A stretch of 22,302 bases of DNA from contig JAEPRB010000185.1 of the NCBI GenBank assembly GCA_016758965.1, forward strand, positions 57,891 to 80,192, written 5' to 3'. This document shows positions 19,276-22,302 of the stretch, piece by piece. Position 1 is the stretch's first letter. The number at the start of each line of letters is the position of its first letter. The translations under genes were made by a program, and so were the position numbers. The stretch comes from Circinella minor. Taxonomy: Eukaryota > Mucoromycota > Mucoromycetes > Mucorales > Lichtheimiaceae. The notes beneath the pieces are model-generated. The model had not been told where the DNA came from. It saw nothing but the letters and a program-made list of their open reading frames with translations, and searched no databases.

Positions 19276-21245
19276 TTATAATGTATTAGTGTAACCTCGT
19301 CGATTTGGATCATTATCATCTATTTTCGGCAGTCGATGACTTCCATCGTGTAGTGAGTATGGCGGTGGGGCTTGAGATGATGTAGCGGAACTACTGGTAG
19401 TTTCTAAACTATTTCTACCATGTAAGCCATTTAAAGGTAATTCAAATTCTGCTGCAGTGGCTTCTTGGGTTTTTTTTTATCAAAACATAACTTTTTGTTA
19501 AAGTATAGAATCATGACAGAAATAATAACATATTCATTATTCATAAAAGATACGTGTTAGAAACTATTAATTATAAAGAAGCACTTTTTATATGATATAC
19601 GAATGTGCATATTGTTTTAACAATAATTATATAGTAAGTTTGTATATTGTTGATAAAGAATGAATAAAAATATAAATACTAATACGTTATCAAATCAGCT
19701 ATTCCACCAATAACACTACCTGTAATTTTATCATATGACGTACTACGTACTGCCATTGTCATCAGCATCATCATGGTGAGTTGGTATCTTTACAGGTGGT
19801 GTTGGATCTACCTTACTAATGGATGTGACCCACTGCCATGGTCTTGTATCAATAACTCAAGTCCTGTTAGTAGCTCGATGAGCATGGTCATTCCCAAACA
19901 TAATGAATAAATAAAGTTCTGCCACAATTGCTACGTATTTATGAAAAAATGTCAAGTTTAAACTATCAATATATATATATATATATATATATAATATACA
20001 TATATAGCAAAACATTATCTGATAGTTTAACACAGAAATAACACTAATGAATAAAGTATTTTACCTGAGTGACCATAATGGCTCAAGGTAATAATTGCAG
20101 AATCATTATTATAAGGATCTTTCTGACCAAGACTTTGAATTCTCCACCTTGCTTTTTTCGTATTGAAGATACAAAGATAATTTTCTTGTAATGCATCTCC
20201 AGTAGCTATTGTATTTTTATTAAGAAAAGGCACATATAAACAATAAGGAAGTAATAACAGTTATTGACGATTTTCATATCAAAATTGTATTCTTTTGATT
20301 ATTATGTATACTAGTAGACATAATAATTATCTAATTATAGCCAATTAATTACTCACTTGGATCCATGCCTCCAAAAACTAGAATTTCATTTGTACTTGGA
20401 ACTATAATGTGTATTAAAAGAGAGTGCTTATAAGTATTCTTATTTAGTGTCTTAGGTAGATTTGCTGAATGATGAATTCTTCCCGAAGGATACAAGTCTT
20501 TATTTTCATAATCTGTCTTGTTATACGCCTATTCTCCTTTTCCCATATCAAACGTAGTGACCAAATTCATTGATAGAGGTGAAAAAATATACTCTCCATT
20601 ACGTTTTGTCCCTTCAGGAGTTATTCCACCAATATAATATATTATGTTATCATTTCCAAGAACTGCTTTATGAAATATTTTTGCTCTTACGTAATTGTTA
20701 ATGTGCCCTGGGTCTATAGTACCCCACGTAGTTCCCTATTGTTATCATAACTTTTAGTAAACAGTGTGCTTATATAAGTATTTATATAATATAAATACCT
20801 TAACATCAAACGAAAACAGAGTCTCTGGGAAATTTTCTTGATGATAATATAGTACTGATTCTGTTTGTGTCTGATTACTGTGTTCAATTTAAGAGAAAAA
20901 ATAGTCTTAATATTAAATATCAATTGATTGTAGCTTTTGTAAAAGTATATATTTATATTTGTTACCATAACCTGGACTACTACAAACCTAATTCCAAACA
21001 AGCATACAATACTGACATTAGCAATGACAGCAGTGTGACCATAACTAGTTATATTTCTAAGTTCACTTATCTTTTTTATATACGTATCAAATTTTATCTC
21101 TCATAACTTATAGAGGTAGAGGAGTGTTGTTGTTAGCAGCCGTAATCGAAGTCCAAGAAACATTATTGGCAATATCATATACTGCTGTATTATATTTTTC
21201 GGTCATTGTCAAATTACCTCCACGATCACCTCCATTCATTATCTA
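19276..21245 (-). pseudogene. Kelch-repeat single-pass membrane protein pseudogene
   Basis: Minus-strand pieces with still legible splice sites keep kelch-type order. They are 21245 to about 21110 (NGGDRGGNLTMTEKYNTAVY, VSWTSIT), about 21040-20985 (SYGHTAVIANVSIVCLFG), about 20890-20799 (YYHQENFPETLFSFDVK), 20735-20357 (WGTIDPGHI, KAVLGNDNIIYYIGG, HIIVPSTNEILVFGGMDP), 20205-20065 (TTGDALQENYLCIFNT, WRIQSL, LSHYGHS) and 19930-19751 (ELYLFIMFGND, VIDTRPWQWV). The repeated GH[ST]A and [FY][GI]GG motifs mark kelch blades. The tail, about 19473 to 19276, is cytoplasmic-type with QAPPPYSLHDGS. Lesions seen: in-frame TAA (21108-21110), TAG (20529-20531) and TGA (19857-19859), and a membrane helix reduced to SVIGGIADLITY before a stop. 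Proteins of this layout are numerous in Mucorales; their function is unsettled. The exon phases still match from 20799 to 19751, so the decay is recent. Confidence 0.75.
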
Positions 21246-21372
21246 ATATAAATTATTTGTTTTTTTCTTAGTAGACACTTTAATAAGTGAACCTTCTTTT
21301 ATTGGAAATAGAACTCGGGAGCTTATAATTTTAATCTGATCATATTCAGCAGTTATAGGTGATAATGTAAAA

Positions 21373-21578
21373 AAACTTGTTTTGACCGACATGTTGACCA
21401 TCGCCATCCAGAAACTCCCCCGTGAGCTTGTAAGCTACTAATAATGTTTGAATCCTGGTTTATATCAAGAGCGCAAAAGAAACCAGTACTATTTTTGTCA
21501 CAAACTTTTTTTAATAAATCATCATCGTCAGCATTATCTAGGACTATCCCTGTCGCTACACATATAGCGACGTGTCAC
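21373..21578 (-). other. Unidentified open frame upstream of the kelch remnant
   Basis: This minus-strand frame of about 69 codons, without an obvious ATG, follows a TGA and contains CVATGIVLDNADDDDLLKKV, DKNSTGFFCALDINQDSN and LQAHGGVSGWRWSTC. Its composition is less AT-biased than the flanks and it has three Cys. It may be the start of the kelch gene or a scrap of another gene; I cannot place it. Confidence 0.25.
21552..21571. repeat. Perfect 7-bp inverted repeat (GTCGCTA / TAGCGAC)
   Basis: Two 7-bp arms are separated by 6 nt (CACATA), giving a small stem-loop inside the unidentified open frame. It is GC-richer than its surroundings. No T tract follows on either strand, so it is not a simple terminator. 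Confidence 0.5.
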
Positions 21579-21946
21579 AAACATAGTGTAACAACAAAAA
21601 AATTTCACGGGCCAAGATGTGTTATCATAATAAAAAGAGATTAAGTGATATTGGATGAACAAATATTTGGTATTAATGAACCACCCTTTATTATTATTAT
21701 AATCCAAATTCAACAATTTAATAATAATACTTGACTAACAACAGTAGTGAAAGTACCACAAATATATTAATGAAGGCATATAAAGAAAGGTAGTGTTTAT
21801 AACTTATTGGATTATTTGTAGTAAATAAAAACATACGTAGCATCAAGAAAAAAAATTGGATCGTTTAAATGGAATGTTATTTCTATTATAATAGTATAAT
21901 TGTTAATAAGTTACTACATCATTATAATTTTAATCATATACGTACT

Positions 21947-22000
21947 GGATGAGGGGTCTCTTTGCTGTATCTTCGTCACAAGCTTTTTGTATGAGACATA
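21947..22000 (-). pseudogene. Fragment resembling the end of a protein kinase domain
   Basis: The minus strand reads CLIQKACDEDTAKRPLIQ over 18 codons. The pattern L-I-x-K-x-C-x-x-x-D-x-x-[KR]-RP is that of kinase subdomain XI. Upstream of it (22001-22302) no other kinase motif is visible, so it is a remnant or a lone exon of a gene extending beyond the window. Confidence 0.3.
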
Positions 22001-22302
22001 TTATTTTTTTATTCCTCTTTTACATACGTAGACCATTATACAAGTTTAGATATATATTATAGTGAAACAAATATATATGTATAAAATAGTAATCAATATA
22101 CTCAATATTTTATTATTATTATTATTACGTACTAGCTAATAAATTATATGTATTTTCAATATAATTTAATAAGGGTTATAATTAAAATAAGGTAAAGTGT
22201 ACGCTTGTAAAATAAAGAATACCTATTATCCAAGTAATCTAATAAATGTTATTAGTAGTTTCATTATTAATGTATGCGATGAATCTTGCCTCTTTTTTTT
22301 TT
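22001..22302. other. AT-rich window edge
   Basis: No coding signal can be supported. It contains a TTA repeat near 22110-22130 and a T run at the end. If the kinase-like scrap belongs to a real gene, more of it would lie beyond this edge. Confidence 0.3.

Noticed and set aside
1..22302. Search by eye for tRNA genes, LTR or terminal-repeat transposons and CRISPR-like arrays
   Set aside because: No TpsiC-like GGTTCGAATCC box in a cloverleaf context, no transposase or reverse transcriptase motifs, and no regularly spaced repeats were seen on either strand.

Overview
The window is nuclear DNA of a fungus, most likely an early-diverging Mucoromycota (Mucorales-type) genome. It is very AT-rich and full of A/T homopolymers and dinucleotide runs. 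The genes are compact and interrupted by many short introns (about 80-280 nt) with GTAAGT/GTATGT-like donors and TAG/CAG acceptors. The proteins are conserved eukaryotic ones with poly-E, poly-N/S and poly-A tracts. The species assignment is an inference from gene style, not from a marker gene.

Six genes were rebuilt exon by exon with frame-consistent junctions, and one further gene is intronless as called. From left to right: (i) 4564-6591 (-), an aftiphilin/Laa2-like AP-1/clathrin accessory protein, 5 exons, 519 aa; (ii) 8025-9332 (+), Rab7/Ypt7 GTPase, 7 exons, 207 aa; (iii) 9716-10372 (-), the NDUFA12-type accessory subunit of respiratory complex I, 3 exons, 132 aa; (iv) 11475-12545 (+), an unrecognised single-pass membrane protein of 356 aa, whose real N-terminus may lie in an upstream Cys-containing exon; (v) 12812-13620 (+), tRNA adenosine-34 deaminase catalytic subunit TAD2/ADAT2, 4 exons, 176 aa; (vi) 14015-15866 (-), a PP2C phosphatase of the Ptc2/Ptc3 type, 8 exons, 373 aa; (vii) 17581-18217 (+), ribosomal protein eS12, 3 exons, 144 aa.

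Both ends of the window are decayed. The left end (515 to about 1690, -) holds an F-box/LRR-like pseudogene with in-frame stops and a frameshift. About 2.1-2.7 kb (-) holds fragments of a spliced Ser/Asn-rich gene that I do not recognise. The right end (about 19.3-21.25 kb, -) holds a kelch-repeat membrane protein pseudogene in which most splice sites are still legible, but with in-frame stops and most of the membrane helix missing. Just upstream of it are a short kinase-like fragment and an unexplained open frame. The intact genes therefore sit in a core of about 14 kb between degenerate members of families that are typically multi-copy in these fungi.

Gene order alternates between divergent pairs (4564-6591/Rab7, NDUFA12/membrane protein, Ptc2/RPS12; 1.1-1.7 kb between start codons) and convergent pairs (Rab7/NDUFA12 and TAD2/Ptc2; under 400 bp between stops). 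The genes do not form one pathway. The divergent AP-1 accessory and Rab7 genes do both act in membrane traffic. No tRNA, rRNA, CRISPR array, intact transposon or prokaryote-like operon was found. I did not find a convincing new molecular system. The leads most worth following are the possible hidden Cys-rich exon of the membrane protein, the 14-bp SBF/MBF-like palindrome upstream of RPS12, and the decayed gene families at the edges.
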